Notes: generated from the letters alone by a model not told the origin. A stretch of DNA of 64,000 nucleotides from Pelagibacteraceae bacterium (GCA_008638215.1 VTPN01000002.1:1-64000); one strand, 5' to 3'. Shown: positions 1-10,646, numbered from the stretch's first letter. Numbers and translations: made by a program.

Positions 1-1578
1 GTTTATAAAATTAATTGTTTTTTCAATTTCGTTGTATGGGTCACCTTCAAAACTAGAAGAGGCAAATCTGCAAAGTCTTCGAACTTCATTAGAAAATAGT
101 AAATTTTTTGTAAAATTCAATCCTTTAGACTCCAAATGGTCATGAAGTTCATTAGGCGTTGATTTAAATAGGTTTTTTTTAATAATTTCGTTGCGAATAT
201 CTTTAAATTTTGATTGAAATTTTGCAGTTGCCAAAAGATCATATATTTTCTCTCTAGAGTCTGGATTTTCAATATAAAATAAAATCAAAGCTGCACTAAA
301 CTTAGATTTTAAGTCTTTACCCATTTCAGCAGTTGAAATTTGTTTATTTTGATTTTTAAAATGCGACTTTAAATTTGAAGGTTTGTTTTGAAAATATTTA
401 TTTAATATTTTCTTTAAATCAACATTTTCTATTGAGGATAAAATACTTTTTAATACTTTAGAGCCCTTAAATTGTTCATCAATGTCCTTACTAGAAAAAT
501 ACTTTTCTAAATATTTATCAATAAACTGCTCGATGTTTAGAGGTTGATTGATTAATTTGGTTAGTTGATCTTTTAAATCGGTTTCTAGCATTAGATCTGG
601 GTCATAATTTTTTGGAAGTAAAACAAATTTCACTCCAAGTTCAAAATCTTTTGAGGAAAGCAAATTATTCATTAACCTTATTGATGCATTCCTTCCTGCC
701 AAATCTCCATCGAGACATACTATAACTTCATAACCTTTTTTGGTTAGTTCAATTACCTTTTCATGATTGATTGATGTTCCTAGAGGTGCAACACAATTTA
801 AAAAACCAAATTGATAAAGTTTCAATACATCAAAATACCCCTCAACTAATATTAATCTTTTATCTAAATGTTTATCTAGTTTGCTTTCATTAAATAATAT
901 TTGTTTCTTTTTAAATAATTTAGTCTCCGCTGTATTAATATACTTTGGCAAACTTTCATCAATAACTCTACCGCCAAAACCAATAATTTTTTCTTGAGTA
1001 TTAGCAATAGGAACCATAACCCTATTATGAAAAAAAATTTTAGAATTTTGATTTTTATTAAAAACACCAGATGAAATTAAATCTTTTAACTCAAAATTAT
1101 CTAAAAGCTTTTTTTGAAGTGCAGAAGAGTTAAAAGAAGAACCTAAGTGAAATCTTTCAATTGTTTCTTGAGAAAATTTTCTTTTATTAAGAAGATAATC
1201 CATACAAACTTTTGACTGAAATAAATTTGAATGGAATAGTTCTTTTGAAAAATCATTAATTTCATAAATAATTGAATTAATTTTTGACGATCTATAGCTT
1301 AATTCAACTCCTGCCTTTGATGCCAATTCGTGCAATGCATCCTTGAAGTCATAGCCTTTAACTTTAATTAAAAAATCAATGACATTTCCATGTTCACCTG
1401 TGCTAAAGCAATGAAAAATTTTTTTTTCTTCATTTACAGAAAATGATGGAGTTTTTTCATTTTTAAATGGACTTAGCCCAAAATAATTATTTCCTTTTTT
1501 TTTTAATGGAATAGTGGCGTTAATGATATCAACGATAGAAGTTCTATTTATAACTTCTTTAATATTATCATCTGTCAT
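1..1578 (-). CDS. dnaG: DNA primase, 3' part beyond window
   Basis: Primase that makes RNA primers for the replication fork. 526 codons are visible, in frame to the left edge; the C-terminal helicase-binding end is outside. The N-terminal zinc-ribbon region (residues 30-66) aligns with the family (SPFKNEKTPSF, then FHCFSTGEHGN), but only C57 of the usual Cys/His ligands remains; S36, K39 and T60 stand at the other positions. The TOPRIM domain begins near residue 240 with VEGYFDV (E246) and a DGDLAGR motif further on. The ATG overlaps the yqeY stop by 4 bp (ATGA), so the two are co-transcribed leftward. yqeY-dnaG, usually followed by rpoD, is a common alphaproteobacterial order; rpoD may lie just outside. 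Confidence 0.97.
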   Translation of the reverse strand, partial: MTDDNIKEVINRTSIVDIINATIPLKKKGNNYFGLSPFKNEKTPSFSVNEEKKIFHCFSTGEHGNVIDFLIKVKGYDFKDALHELASKAGVELSYRSSKINSIIYEINDFSKELFHSNLFQSKVCMDYLLNKRKFSQETIERFHLGSSFNSSALQKKLLDNFELKDLISSGVFNKNQNSKIFFHNRVMVPIANTQEKIIGFGGRVIDESLPKYINTAETKLFKKKQILFNESKLDKHLDKRLILVEGYFDVLKLYQFGFLNCVAPLGTSINHEKVIELTKKGYEVIVCLDGDLAGRNASIRLMNNLLSSKDFELGVKFVLLPKNYDPDLMLETDLKDQLTKLINQPLNIEQFIDKYLEKYFSSKDIDEQFKGSKVLKSILSSIENVDLKKILNKYFQNKPSNLKSHFKNQNKQISTAEMGKDLKSKFSAALILFYIENPDSREKIYDLLATAKFQSKFKDIRNEIIKKNLFKSTPNELHDHLESKGLNFTKNLLFSNEVRRLCRFASSSFEGDPYNEIEKTINFIN

Positions 1579-2033
1579 TCACTAAAAATTTTTTTAATAA
1601 TACTAGATGCTAGGTTTAAATCTATCTGGCTATCATGATTTCTCTTCAATAACCCCATAAGTTTACCAAAGTCCTTAGATGTAAACTGATGATCTTTAAT
1701 ATAATTTAAAATTAATTCTTTTGTTGATTCTTCATTAATCGTGCTAGGAAGATATGAATTTAAATAGTCTAAATCAAAATTAAGTGTATCAATCATGACG
1801 GGATCATTTGCCTTTTCAGCATATTCTAATGATTCTTTTTTTTGTTTCACTTGTGTTTTGACTATTTTATAAAAATTTTCTTCACTTATTTTTGATAATT
1901 CTCTATCTAGATTCTCTTTAATAAGAAAATTTTTTAACTCTGAGGAAAGGAACCTAGCTATAGATAATTTTTTTTTATCCCCGCTTTTTAAGGCACTTTT
2001 TACATCTTCTGCTATTTTTTCTGCCAAACTCAT
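1575..2033 (-). CDS. yqeY: GatB/YqeY domain protein
   Basis: Small helical protein of 152 aa, the normal length for the YqeY family, which resembles the tRNA-binding tail domain of GatB. The start MSLAEKIAEDVKSALKSGDK and the later stretch with LNSYLPS are typical. Its exact role is not established; a link to aminoacyl-tRNA metabolism is the usual suggestion. It is the first gene of the leftward yqeY-dnaG unit and its TGA overlaps the dnaG ATG. Only 43 bp separate it from the divergent carA, so both promoters must fit in that space or reach into coding sequence. Confidence 0.93.
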   Translation of the reverse strand: MSLAEKIAEDVKSALKSGDKKKLSIARFLSSELKNFLIKENLDRELSKISEENFYKIVKTQVKQKKESLEYAEKANDPVMIDTLNFDLDYLNSYLPSTINEESTKELILNYIKDHQFTSKDFGKLMGLLKRNHDSQIDLNLASSIIKKIFSE

Positions 2034-2076
2034 TTGAATTTCCCTTCTAATAATATACTAATACTCAAGATTTAAT

Positions 2077-3216
2077 ATGACCGTATTAGATAATCAAAAT
2101 AATCAAAATTATCAAAACGGATTTCTCATTTATAATCAAGATTTCATTTTTAAAGGAAAGTTCCTTAGTTCTGAACAATTTAAAATAGCTGAAATTTGCT
2201 TTAACACGAGTATGACAGGCTACCAAGAAATACTCACCGATCCATCTTATAAATCACAATTTATTAATTTTACCTTCCCTCTTATTGGTATTGTTGGCTG
2301 TAATGATGAGGACTATGAATCATGGAAAATTCATGCTTCAGGATTAATTTGTAGCGAAATTTATAGTTATTCTTCTAATTGGAGATCTGAAATAAATTTT
2401 ACCAAATGGCTATTAGACCAAAAATCATGTGCTTTTTTTGACTTAGACACCAGATCTCTCACTAAAATTATTAGAGATTTTGGTCCTAAAAATGTCATGT
2501 TATGTAGCGAAAATTATTTCAATGAAAAAGGTATCGATTTTATCATTGAGCAAATTAATCAGTATCCAACATTAGAAGAAAATGATGTTATTGCTGATTA
2601 CACAAGCGAGTTAAAAACAAAAGACAACAATATCAAAAGTAAAGCTTTAAATATTGCTTTTCTTGACTTTGGGGCTAAAGACAATATCAAAAAAAATCTT
2701 TCTAAACGAAATTGCAATTTACTAGAGTTTGATATGAATTTTAAAGCAGATAGTATTTTGTCAAAAAATCCAGATGGAATATTTTTAAGCAATGGTCCTG
2801 GTGACCCTCAAAAGGTTTTCAATAACATAAAGCCAGAACTTAAAAAAATTATAGAGAGTAAAATACCAACTTTTGGAATTTGTCTAGGACATCAGATCCT
2901 TAGTTTAGCTTTTAATGCTAAAACTAAAAGAATGGATAAAGGTCATAGAGGGGGCAATCATCCTGTAAAAAATTTAGAAACAGGCCGAGTTGAAATCACA
3001 TCTCAAAACCATGGCTTTGTTGTAAGCAAAGATGATTTTCCAAATGATTTAGAAATCTCCCATATTTCATTGTTTGATCATACTGTAGATGGTATGAAAT
3101 CTAAGTCACAGCCACTTTTCTCAGTTCAATATCATCCTGAGTCTAGTCCCGGCCCTCATGATAGTCGCTATCTTTTTGATAAATTTATTGAATTAATGAA
3201 ATCTAATGCCAGCTAG
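2077..3216 (+). CDS. carA: carbamoyl-phosphate synthase small subunit
   Basis: Glutaminase subunit that supplies ammonia to CarB for carbamoyl phosphate, which feeds pyrimidine and arginine synthesis. Length 379 aa matches the family. The class I glutamine amidotransferase triad is intact: nucleophile C269 in FGICLGHQ, and H353 and E355 in QYHPES, the same numbers as in E. coli. The N-terminal CarA domain shows [17 protein letters not shown]. The last 11 bp overlap carB, so translation of the two subunits is probably coupled. The ATG at 2077 gives the expected family N-terminus. Confidence 0.98.
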   Translation: MTVLDNQNNQNYQNGFLIYNQDFIFKGKFLSSEQFKIAEICFNTSMTGYQEILTDPSYKSQFINFTFPLIGIVGCNDEDYESWKIHASGLICSEIYSYSSNWRSEINFTKWLLDQKSCAFFDLDTRSLTKIIRDFGPKNVMLCSENYFNEKGIDFIIEQINQYPTLEENDVIADYTSELKTKDNNIKSKALNIAFLDFGAKDNIKKNLSKRNCNLLEFDMNFKADSILSKNPDGIFLSNGPGDPQKVFNNIKPELKKIIESKIPTFGICLGHQILSLAFNAKTKRMDKGHRGGNHPVKNLETGRVEITSQNHGFVVSKDDFPNDLEISHISLFDHTVDGMKSKSQPLFSVQYHPESSPGPHDSRYLFDKFIELMKSNAS

Positions 3217-6200
3217 AAAAGATATTTCTAAAATTTTAGTAATTGGTTCAGGTCCAATTGTAATAGGTCAGGCTTGTGAATTTGACTATTCTGGAAGTCA
3301 AGCGTGCAAAGCGTTAAAAACTGAAGGTTACCAAGTGGTTCTTATTAACTCCAATCCCGCAACTATTATGACAGATCCTGAATTTGCAGACAAAACTTAT
3401 ATTGAACCAATTGATAAAGAAATTGTTAAAAAAATAATTGAAAAGGAAAAACCAGATGCGATCCTTCCCACAATGGGAGGGCAAACTGCTCTTAATATTG
3501 TGCGTGAATTAAATAAAGAGGATTACTTCTCTAACAACCCTATAAAAATTCTTGGTGCTAGCCCTAGGTCAATTGATGTAGCAGAGGATAGAGAACTATT
3601 TGCCCAAGCTATGGCCGAAATAGGACTAGAAACCCCTTTTAGCATAATTGTAGATGATACTTCAGATTTAGAAAAAATAGCTTTAGAGGTTACCTACCCT
3701 CTTATCTTAAGACCTTTTTATACTTTAGGGGGTAGTGGCGGAGGTATTGTATTCAACAAAGATGAATTTTTGCCAAAAGTTAAAAATGCTATTGATTTAA
3801 GTCCTGTTTCTAAAACTTTAGTAGAGGAATCTTTAATCGGCTGGAAAGAATTTGAGTTTGAAGTTGTCCGTGATAAATCAGATAATTCAATAATTGTTTG
3901 CTCCATAGAAAACTTAGACCCTATGGGTGTTCACACTGGAGATAGCATTACTATTGCTCCAGCCTTGACACTAACTGATAAAGAATTTCAGAAGTTAAGA
4001 AATCAAAGTATTGCGATATTAAGAAAAATAGGAGTCGAGACAGGTGGGTCTAATGTGCAATTTGCAGTTAACCCGTCTAATGGAAGAATACTAATTATCG
4101 AAATGAATCCGAGGGTAAGTAGATCCTCGGCATTGGCATCAAAAGCAACAGGTTTTCCAATTGCTAAAATTGCTGCCCTCTTAGCGGTGGGCTATACATT
4201 AGATGAGCTAAAGAATGATATTACTAAAGTCACCCCCGCAAGTTTTGAACCAGTTATAGATTATGTGGTAACCAAAATTCCTAAATTTAATTTTGAAAAA
4301 TTCCAAGGAACTCCAAAAGTTCTAAATACTGCTATGAAATCTGTTGGGGAAATAATGGCTATTGGTAGAAGCTTCAAAGAGTCTATTTTAAAAGGCTTCT
4401 ACTCTATTGAAGGAGATAATTTAGGTTTTGATATTTCGCATGAACTCCTCAATTTAAAAGATGTTGAATTAAGAGAACAATTAACAATTCAAAGACCAGA
4501 TCGATTAATAATAGTTGCCGAAGCAATCAGAAGAGACTTTTCTTTAGAAGATATTAATTCAATTACTGGAATTGATAATTTTTTTCTAAGGGAAATTAAA
4601 GAAATTATTGATGTTGAAAAATTACTAGTTAAATCTCAAGGTTCTTTCGATTTGAATTTAATCACTCAGGCTAAAAAAATTGGTTTTTCTAATACTCATA
4701 TTGCAAGCTTAATCAAAAAAGATGTAACAGGTATTTATGACTTATTGAATAATAATGGAATGAAGAATGTTTTTAAGAGAGTAGATACTTGTGGAAATGA
4801 ATTTGACTCTTCGACAGCCTATCTCTACTCAAGTTTTAGCAAAGATGTAAATTTGTTTAGTTGTGAAGCGAGACCTTCCACAAAAGAGAAAATTATTATA
4901 CTTGGCTCAGGTCCTAATAGAATTGGCCAGGGTATAGAATTTGATTATTGCTGTGTTCAGGCAGTAAAATCCTTTCAAAATTTAGGATATGAAACAATTA
5001 TGATTAATTGTAACCCTGAAACAGTTTCAACTGACTATGACACCTCTGATAAATTATACTTTGAACCTTTAGATTTTGAATTTGTTAAAAATATTATCGA
5101 TAGAGAAAATACTAATGGTTCTGTAAAAGGAGTGGTGGTCCAATTTGGTGGTCAAACACCTCTACGAATTGCTAATAAATTAAAGGAATATGGATACAAG
5201 ATCCTCGGAACATCTTTTGATGCAATTGATATTTCTGAGGATCGAGAGAGATTTCAGCAATTAATTCAAAAAGTAGGCTTAAAACAACCCAAAAGTGACA
5301 TATCAATTGGCACAAAAGAACTTCTCAAAAAGACTACTAAATTAAAATTCCCTATTTTACTTCGGCCATCTTATGTACTTGGTGGAAGAATGATGGAAAA
5401 AATGAATAGCTCGGAAGATGTGCAAAATTATATTGACCAAAATTATTGGGCTTTAGAAAATAATGTTATTTTGATTGACGAATTCTTAAAGGATGCAAAA
5501 GAAGTAGATGTAGATGTTTTAAGAGATAATTCTGGTAATTGTATGATTGCTGGAATTATGGAGCATATAGAAGAAGCCGGTATTCATTCTGGTGATAGCG
5601 CCTGCTGCATTCCTCCTTTTTCTCTAGATATCAGCATTATCGACCAGATTAAAAGTTTTAGTAAGAGCTTAGCTAATGAATTAGGCACAATAGGTTTGAT
5701 GAACATTCAATATGCAATTAAAGATAATGAAATATATATACTTGAGGCCAACCCGAGAGCTAGTAGAACTATACCATTTTTAGCAAAAGCCATTGGCATC
5801 CCCTTCATTAAAATAGCTGCAGAGTTAATCGCTGGAAAAACTTTATCTAAAAATTTTATAGATTTTAAGCCTGAGTCATTGCCTTACTTTGCTATTAAAG
5901 AAGCGGTTTTTGTTTTTAATAAATTTCCCAATACGGATGTGATTTTAGGACCAGAGATGAAAAGTACTGGTGAAGTCATGGGCATTGATGAAGACTTTAA
6001 TATGGCCTATTTGAAAAGTCAGATTGGCTCAGGTCATAAACTTTATAATCTAAAAAATATTTTCGTTTCAGTGAAAGATGAAGACAAAAATGATATTTTG
6101 GAAATAGTCAAATCATTGAGTGAGAATAACTATAATATTTATACAACTCGAGGTACTCATGAATTCTTATCAAATAAAGGTCTTGTCACTAATCTTGTGA

Positions 6201-6448
6201 ATAAAGTAGCAGAAGGTTCCCCACATGTTGTTGAACTTATCAAAGAAGGTAAAATCGATATGATAATCAATACCACTGAAAATAAACAGGCAATTAAAGA
6301 TAGTTTCACTATTAGAAGGACTGCGGTTGATTTGAGCGTACCCTATTTTACCAATCTAAGAAGTGCAAAAATTCTATATAAATCTTTAATATTGCTCAAA
6401 AATAGCCAAATTTCGGTTAAAGCTATTCAAAATCATCATATCTATTAA
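3206..6448 (+). CDS. carB: carbamoyl-phosphate synthase large subunit
   Basis: ATP-dependent synthetase subunit that makes carbamoyl phosphate from bicarbonate and CarA-derived ammonia. At 1080 aa it is full length, with the usual tandem architecture: an N-terminal carboxyphosphate half starting [22 protein letters not shown], and a second carbamate half starting near residue 565 ([20 protein letters not shown]). Each half has an ATP-grasp domain. A C-terminal MGS-like allosteric domain (about 940-1080) is present. The gene starts inside the 3' end of carA. Nothing in it looks degraded. Confidence 0.98.
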   Translation: MPARKDISKILVIGSGPIVIGQACEFDYSGSQACKALKTEGYQVVLINSNPATIMTDPEFADKTYIEPIDKEIVKKIIEKEKPDAILPTMGGQTALNIVRELNKEDYFSNNPIKILGASPRSIDVAEDRELFAQAMAEIGLETPFSIIVDDTSDLEKIALEVTYPLILRPFYTLGGSGGGIVFNKDEFLPKVKNAIDLSPVSKTLVEESLIGWKEFEFEVVRDKSDNSIIVCSIENLDPMGVHTGDSITIAPALTLTDKEFQKLRNQSIAILRKIGVETGGSNVQFAVNPSNGRILIIEMNPRVSRSSALASKATGFPIAKIAALLAVGYTLDELKNDITKVTPASFEPVIDYVVTKIPKFNFEKFQGTPKVLNTAMKSVGEIMAIGRSFKESILKGFYSIEGDNLGFDISHELLNLKDVELREQLTIQRPDRLIIVAEAIRRDFSLEDINSITGIDNFFLREIKEIIDVEKLLVKSQGSFDLNLITQAKKIGFSNTHIASLIKKDVTGIYDLLNNNGMKNVFKRVDTCGNEFDSSTAYLYSSFSKDVNLFSCEARPSTKEKIIILGSGPNRIGQGIEFDYCCVQAVKSFQNLGYETIMINCNPETVSTDYDTSDKLYFEPLDFEFVKNIIDRENTNGSVKGVVVQFGGQTPLRIANKLKEYGYKILGTSFDAIDISEDRERFQQLIQKVGLKQPKSDISIGTKELLKKTTKLKFPILLRPSYVLGGRMMEKMNSSEDVQNYIDQNYWALENNVILIDEFLKDAKEVDVDVLRDNSGNCMIAGIMEHIEEAGIHSGDSACCIPPFSLDISIIDQIKSFSKSLANELGTIGLMNIQYAIKDNEIYILEANPRASRTIPFLAKAIGIPFIKIAAELIAGKTLSKNFIDFKPESLPYFAIKEAVFVFNKFPNTDVILGPEMKSTGEVMGIDEDFNMAYLKSQIGSGHKLYNLKNIFVSVKDEDKNDILEIVKSLSENNYNIYTTRGTHEFLSNKGLVTNLVNKVAEGSPHVVELIKEGKIDMIINTTENKQAIKDSFTIRRTAVDLSVPYFTNLRSAKILYKSLILLKNSQISVKAIQNHHIY

Positions 6449-6518
6449 CGAAAAATTCATTTGTAAAGCACTTGAAAATTAAATAGTTTCTACCACTTAC
6501 TTTATTGAGATTAAAAAA

Positions 6519-6992
6519 ATGGAAAAAATACCAATGACAGAAGAGGGGCAAAAAAAGCTTCTTGATGAGTTAAAACACTTAAAAACTGTTGAGCGACCAA
6601 TTATAATTAAGGCTATTGCGGATGCTAGAAGCAACGGTGACTTATCTGAAAATGCTGAATATCATGCAGCTAGAGAGAAACAAAGTTTCATCGAAGGTAG
6701 AGTGGCAGAAATAGAAAGCACAATTGCCCAAGCTGAGATCATTGATGTTTCTAAATTATCAGGAACCGTGGTAAAATTTGGCGCAACAGTATCGATTATT
6801 AACTTAGACGACAATAAAGAGTCAAAGTATCAATTAGTTGGTGAGGTTGAGGCAGACATTGAGAAAAAGAAGATTTCCGTTACAAGCCCTATTGCCCGTG
6901 CATTAATTGGCAAGAAAAAAGGTGACTATATTGAGGTTTCAACACCAAAGGGTATTACCTCATATGAAATTAAATCGGTTCGTTTTAAATAA
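6519..6992 (+). CDS. greA: transcription elongation factor GreA
   Basis: Rescues backtracked RNA polymerase by stimulating cleavage of the transcript 3' end. Length 157 aa is standard. The N-terminal coiled coil contains the catalytic-tip signature [13 protein letters not shown] with the acidic pair D and E, and the C-terminal FKBP-like domain ends near [10 protein letters not shown]. It follows carB after 70 bp, an order seen in many alphaproteobacteria, and is followed 5 bp later by the ELM1-family gene. Confidence 0.98.
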   Translation: MEKIPMTEEGQKKLLDELKHLKTVERPIIIKAIADARSNGDLSENAEYHAAREKQSFIEGRVAEIESTIAQAEIIDVSKLSGTVVKFGATVSIINLDDNKESKYQLVGEVEADIEKKKISVTSPIARALIGKKKGDYIEVSTPKGITSYEIKSVRFK

Positions 6993-6997
6993 ATCAT

Positions 6998-7939
6998 TTG
7001 ATCGACTTTAAAGCCATCACCATCAGCGAGGGGGCTGCTGGGATGAGGAGCCAAATAGAAGGACTTGCCAAACTAATTTGCAATTCTCACGTAAACTTTA
7101 ATATTCATATTAATTCTTTTTTTAAAAATTTGCCAATTCAACTGATACCCGCAGCTAAATTTACATATAAAAATCTAAATGAAATTACTATCGACTCAAA
7201 AGTACTTCTAATTAGCTGTGGTAAAAAAAGTGTTAAAGCTTCTATTTACTTGAAAAGAAAATTTAAAGATCTTGTTTTCAACATTCATATTCAAGATCCT
7301 AAGACAAATTATAACCTTTTCGACCTGATAATATCGCCTGAACATGATAAGTTAAAAAAACCAAACAACATTTCTACTTTATTGGCGCTACATAATATTA
7401 ATTATGATTTTATTAAAAAAAAAACTGAAGCTGTAAATTTCATAATTGGAGGATGTAACAAATACTTTAAATTCAATCAGGATACACAAAATAAAATATT
7501 AGATGACTTAGATTTTTTATCAAAAAAATTTCCAGTCAATGTAATTCCTTCAAGAAGAACTCCGGATCAATTTATAGAAAAGCTAGGAAAGCTAGATAAT
7601 AAAAATATAAGATTGTTGGATAATTTATTTGATCCTATTAGTTATGGTAAACTTTTATCTGAAGCTAAAATGCATATTGTAACTTGGGACTCAATTTCCA
7701 TGATCTCTGAGGCGATTTCATCTGAAACTGGAACGTTTCTATATGAATTTGAGGAGAGCAGTTGTCCAAAAAGATATAAGTTATTTTATCAAATGACTAA
7801 ACAGAAAGGCATGCTAAAAAGTTTTGATAGAGATATTGAACCTTATGCTATTTCAATGAAAGACTATAATTTCGAATTAAAAAGTAAAATCTTGAATAAG
7901 ATCAAAAGTAATTTATGGTTCAAAAATAGTGCATCTTAA
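6998..7939 (+). CDS. ELM1/DUF1022 family protein (TTG start)
   Basis: 313 aa of the family named after plant mitochondrial fission factor ELM1; bacterial members have a glycosyltransferase-B-like fold, but their role is not known. Signature segments are all present: EGAAGMRSQIEGLA near the N-terminus, FDLIISPEHD mid-protein, the FIIGG turn, VIPSRRTPDQF, and a late DSISMISEA. The only start that keeps the N-terminal motif is TTG at 6998, five bases after the greA stop. The 3' end overlaps the next gene by 11 bp, so these belong to a greA-to-trxB run of genes. Confidence 0.85.
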   Translation: MIDFKAITISEGAAGMRSQIEGLAKLICNSHVNFNIHINSFFKNLPIQLIPAAKFTYKNLNEITIDSKVLLISCGKKSVKASIYLKRKFKDLVFNIHIQDPKTNYNLFDLIISPEHDKLKKPNNISTLLALHNINYDFIKKKTEAVNFIIGGCNKYFKFNQDTQNKILDDLDFLSKKFPVNVIPSRRTPDQFIEKLGKLDNKNIRLLDNLFDPISYGKLLSEAKMHIVTWDSISMISEAISSETGTFLYEFEESSCPKRYKLFYQMTKQKGMLKSFDRDIEPYAISMKDYNFELKSKILNKIKSNLWFKNSAS

Positions 7940-8558
7940 AGATTCAATATTAAATAAAATTTCATCTTACAAAGAACCCTTTCCTCATTGGGAATTAAAC
8001 ACACCTTTGTCTGAAAAAATGATAGATGAAATTCAAAATGTTAAAATATCGGATGCCCCTCGATCATTTGATGGTACAAGAGCCGCTGATGCGGGAGGAG
8101 ACGGTATAGATGGCAAACTTAGAGTTTTTTTAGAAAAAGATAATTCTAATCTTCTCCCAAACGGAATGGAACTTATTGAGGATTTAAAAGACAATGAAGT
8201 CATTGATGCCATTCAAGAAAAAATTAAAAAGAATTTAGCAGGTAGTTATATTCGAATCGAATATATTGCAGATCGAAAAGGTTTTTGGTTAAGACCTCAT
8301 CTAGATATCCCTGAAAAACTGATGACTATGATGTTATTCATTAACACTTACAATGAATCAGAAACACTTGGCACAGATTTCTATGATCTTGATATGAAGC
8401 TTGTCAAAACAGTTCCCTACAAACATAATTCTGGATATTTTTTTGCCTCAGGCGACAACACTTGGCATGGACTAGAAAAGAAAGAGATTAAAATTGAGAG
8501 AAGATGCATGCAAATAAACTATGTAACCTTCCCTACTAGCTGGCCTATCAATGGCTAA
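7929..8558 (+). CDS. 2OG-Fe(II) oxygenase superfamily protein (GTG start)
   Basis: 209 aa. The metal facial triad of 2-oxoglutarate/iron oxygenases can be read: H124 and D126 in PHLDIP, H180 in NTWHG, and a following Arg in ERRCMQINYV that would bind 2-oxoglutarate. The jelly-roll core fits between them. The substrate is unknown. The family includes small-molecule, peptide and nucleic acid hydroxylases, and nothing here separates these. The GTG start overlaps the ELM1-family gene, and the end overlaps trxB by 8 bp. An alternative internal start would remove little of the domain. Confidence 0.75.
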   Translation: MHLKDSILNKISSYKEPFPHWELNTPLSEKMIDEIQNVKISDAPRSFDGTRAADAGGDGIDGKLRVFLEKDNSNLLPNGMELIEDLKDNEVIDAIQEKIKKNLAGSYIRIEYIADRKGFWLRPHLDIPEKLMTMMLFINTYNESETLGTDFYDLDMKLVKTVPYKHNSGYFFASGDNTWHGLEKKEIKIERRCMQINYVTFPTSWPING

Positions 8559-9471
8559 TCCTAAAAATGTTACGATCATAGGCTCAGGCCCTGCTGGTTA
8601 TACAGCTGCAATTTATTCTGCAAGAGCTAATTTAAATCCAACCCTTATTAGTGGTCTTCAGCCGGGAGGTCAATTAACAATTACGACCGATGTTGAAAAT
8701 TACCCTGGTTATGAAAATCCAATTCAGGGACCTTGGCTCATGGAGCAAATGAAAAAGCAATCTGAATTAGTTGGGACAGAAATATTGAACACTGAAGTGA
8801 TAAAAGTGGATTTTAAAAACTCAATAAAAAAAGTATACCTTGATGACGGTAATATTATTGAAACTAAAACTGTAATCATTAGTACCGGGGCACAAGCAAG
8901 ATGGTTAGGGCTTGAAAATGAAAAAAAATTTCAAGGACATGGTCTATCTGCATGCGCAACTTGTGATGGTTTCTTTTTTAAAAACAAAAAGGTTGCAGTC
9001 ATTGGAGGGGGGAACAGCGCGGCTGAAGAGGCATTGTTTCTTACAAAATTCGCATCCGAGGTTTTTCTTATTCATCGAAGAGATCAACTTCGGGCAGAAA
9101 AAATTTTACAAGATCGTCTAAAAAATAACCCAAAGATAAAATTCATCTGGAACACTGAAGTTTCGAAGTTTATAGGCGATCAAGAATTAAAGTCTATTGA
9201 ACTTTTTCATAAAGATAAAAATGAAAATTCAGAATTAGATTTAGATGGAGTTTTTATTGCAATTGGCCATGTCCCTGCCACCAAACTTTTTCATGGTCAA
9301 GTCGATATGGACTCTGAAGGTTATATTATTACCAAACCTGATAGCACAGAGACCTCTTTAATAGGGGTCTATGCCGCTGGAGATGTAAAAGACAAGGTTT
9401 ATAGACAAGCTATAACAGCTGCAGGTATGGGCTGTATGGCGGCACTTGAGGTAGAAAAATATTTGAGTTAA
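8551..9471 (+). CDS. trxB: thioredoxin-disulfide reductase
   Basis: FAD- and NADPH-dependent reductase of thioredoxin in the cytoplasm. 306 aa. The FAD-binding GSGPAG lies at residues 11-16, the redox pair is C135-A-T-C138 in SACATCDG, the NADPH fold has GGGNSAAEEA from about 152 followed by HRRDQLRA, and the C-terminal GVYAAGDV is typical. It overlaps the upstream oxygenase gene. It converges on rpmJ with only 2 bp between the stop codons. Confidence 0.97.
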   Translation: MANPKNVTIIGSGPAGYTAAIYSARANLNPTLISGLQPGGQLTITTDVENYPGYENPIQGPWLMEQMKKQSELVGTEILNTEVIKVDFKNSIKKVYLDDGNIIETKTVIISTGAQARWLGLENEKKFQGHGLSACATCDGFFFKNKKVAVIGGGNSAAEEALFLTKFASEVFLIHRRDQLRAEKILQDRLKNNPKIKFIWNTEVSKFIGDQELKSIELFHKDKNENSELDLDGVFIAIGHVPATKLFHGQVDMDSEGYIITKPDSTETSLIGVYAAGDVKDKVYRQAITAAGMGCMAALEVEKYLS

Positions 9472-9473
9472 AA

Positions 9474-9599
9474 TTAACCCTGACGGGCCTTCATTCTAGG
9501 GTTTGTCTTATTAATAACGTAAAGTCTGCCTTTTCTTCTAACTAGCTGATTATTCTTATCTCTTGTTTTTGCAGTTTTTAGTGAACTCTTGATTTTCAT
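9474..9599 (-). CDS. rpmJ: 50S ribosomal protein L36
   Basis: A 41-codon gene on the minus strand between trxB and sufE. It begins [17 protein letters not shown] and ends [14 protein letters not shown], with the [11 protein letters not shown] core of L36. It has none of the zinc Cys/His residues, so it is the zinc-free form, which is normal for alphaproteobacteria. The ATG is at 9597-9599 and the TAA at 9474-9476. It is a single-gene unit pointing away from sufE. Confidence 0.95.
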   Translation of the reverse strand: MKIKSSLKTAKTRDKNNQLVRRKGRLYVINKTNPRMKARQG

Positions 9600-9636
9600 G
9601 TTTATTTCTTAAGTTAAATTAATAAAGTGGGAATTT

Positions 9637-10053
9637 ATGTCAATTCAAGAAAAAATCAACCAAATTAAGGAGGATTTTTCTTATTTCGATAATTGGGAAG
9701 ATAAATATCAATATTTAATTGACCTTGGTAAAAAGTTACCAAAATTAGAGGATAAATTCAAAAATGAGGATTTCAGAGTTCAAGGATGCACTTCGAATTT
9801 ATGGGTTATTCCTCAACTTTCTGAAGATAAATTAACTTTTATTGGAGCTAGCGATTCAGTGATTGTGCAAGGGTTATTCTATCTTGTTCAGTATGTTTAC
9901 AATAATGAAAGACCACAAACTATTCTAGATCAACCACTCGATTTCTTTGATGAAATTGGACTATCAAGTCATCTAGGGCCTTCTCGATCTAACGGTCTTA
10001 ACTCTCTTAAAAAAAGGATTTTTTCAATCGCGACAGAATTAACGAAAAATTAA
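9637..10053 (+). CDS. sufE: SufE-type cysteine desulfurase acceptor
   Basis: Accepts persulfide sulfur from the desulfurase SufS and passes it to the SufBCD scaffold for Fe-S cluster assembly. 138 aa. The acceptor cysteine is C51 in VQGCTSNLWV, the same position as in E. coli SufE, and the C-terminal LSSHLGPSRSNGL is a family signature. The rest of the suf operon is not in this window. It starts 37 bp from the divergent rpmJ. Confidence 0.95.
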   Translation: MSIQEKINQIKEDFSYFDNWEDKYQYLIDLGKKLPKLEDKFKNEDFRVQGCTSNLWVIPQLSEDKLTFIGASDSVIVQGLFYLVQYVYNNERPQTILDQPLDFFDEIGLSSHLGPSRSNGLNSLKKRIFSIATELTKN

Positions 10054-10088
10054 ATTTGATTGAAATTAATTTGTGCTAACTTGATTAA

Positions 10089-10646
10089 ATGAATTTGATT
10101 AAAATATTCTTTTCAGTCATATTTCTTTTATTTTCTAATAATGTTTTATCCAAGGAGGATGTCATCAACTTACAGCTCAAAGACGGTATAGTCAAAATCA
10201 AGACCTTAGAAGATAAGGCACCGAACCATGTTAAACAAATTAAAGAACTTGTAGCTCAAGGAAAATATGACGGAGTAGTTTTTCATCGAGTTATAGATGG
10301 ATTTATGGCTCAAACTGGAGATGTTCAATTTGGAAACTCTAATTCTGAGTCCTATGACCTCAGACGTGCTGGTACAGGCGGATCTGGAAATAACATCAAT
10401 GCTGAATTTAATAATACCTCCCATAAAAGAGGTACATTAAGCATGGCAAGAGCCCAAGACCCTAATAGTGCCGATAGTCAGTTTTTTATTTGTTTTGATG
10501 ATACTCCCCATTTAGATGGACAGTATACAGTTTGGGGAGAAGTTATTGAAGGAATGGAATTTGTAGATATGATCAAAAAAGGTGATCCGATTAAAAACGG
10601 ATTGGTCGAAGATCCTGATAAAATTATTAAAATGTGGATTGAATAA
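10089..10646 (+). CDS. periplasmic cyclophilin-type prolyl isomerase
   Basis: Peptidyl-prolyl cis-trans isomerase of the cyclophilin family, 185 aa. The first about 21 residues form a signal peptide ending NNVLS, so it acts in the periplasm. The catalytic core shows FHRVIDGFMAQTGD and the later SADSQFFICFDD and HLDGQYTVWGEV. The bacterial PpiA/PpiB split is hard to call from sequence alone, so no symbol is given. Its stop lies 2 bp from the stop of the convergent OmpA-domain gene. Confidence 0.93.
   Translation: MNLIKIFFSVIFLLFSNNVLSKEDVINLQLKDGIVKIKTLEDKAPNHVKQIKELVAQGKYDGVVFHRVIDGFMAQTGDVQFGNSNSESYDLRRAGTGGSGNNINAEFNNTSHKRGTLSMARAQDPNSADSQFFICFDDTPHLDGQYTVWGEVIEGMEFVDMIKKGDPIKNGLVEDPDKIIKMWIE

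Noticed and set aside
876-1067. 63-codon plus-strand frame inside dnaG
   Set aside because: It lies wholly antisense to conserved primase codons and has an A+T-driven hydrophobic composition; it is a shadow frame.
10206-10424. 72-codon minus-strand frame inside the cyclophilin gene
   Set aside because: It is antisense to the conserved catalytic core with no start context or homology.
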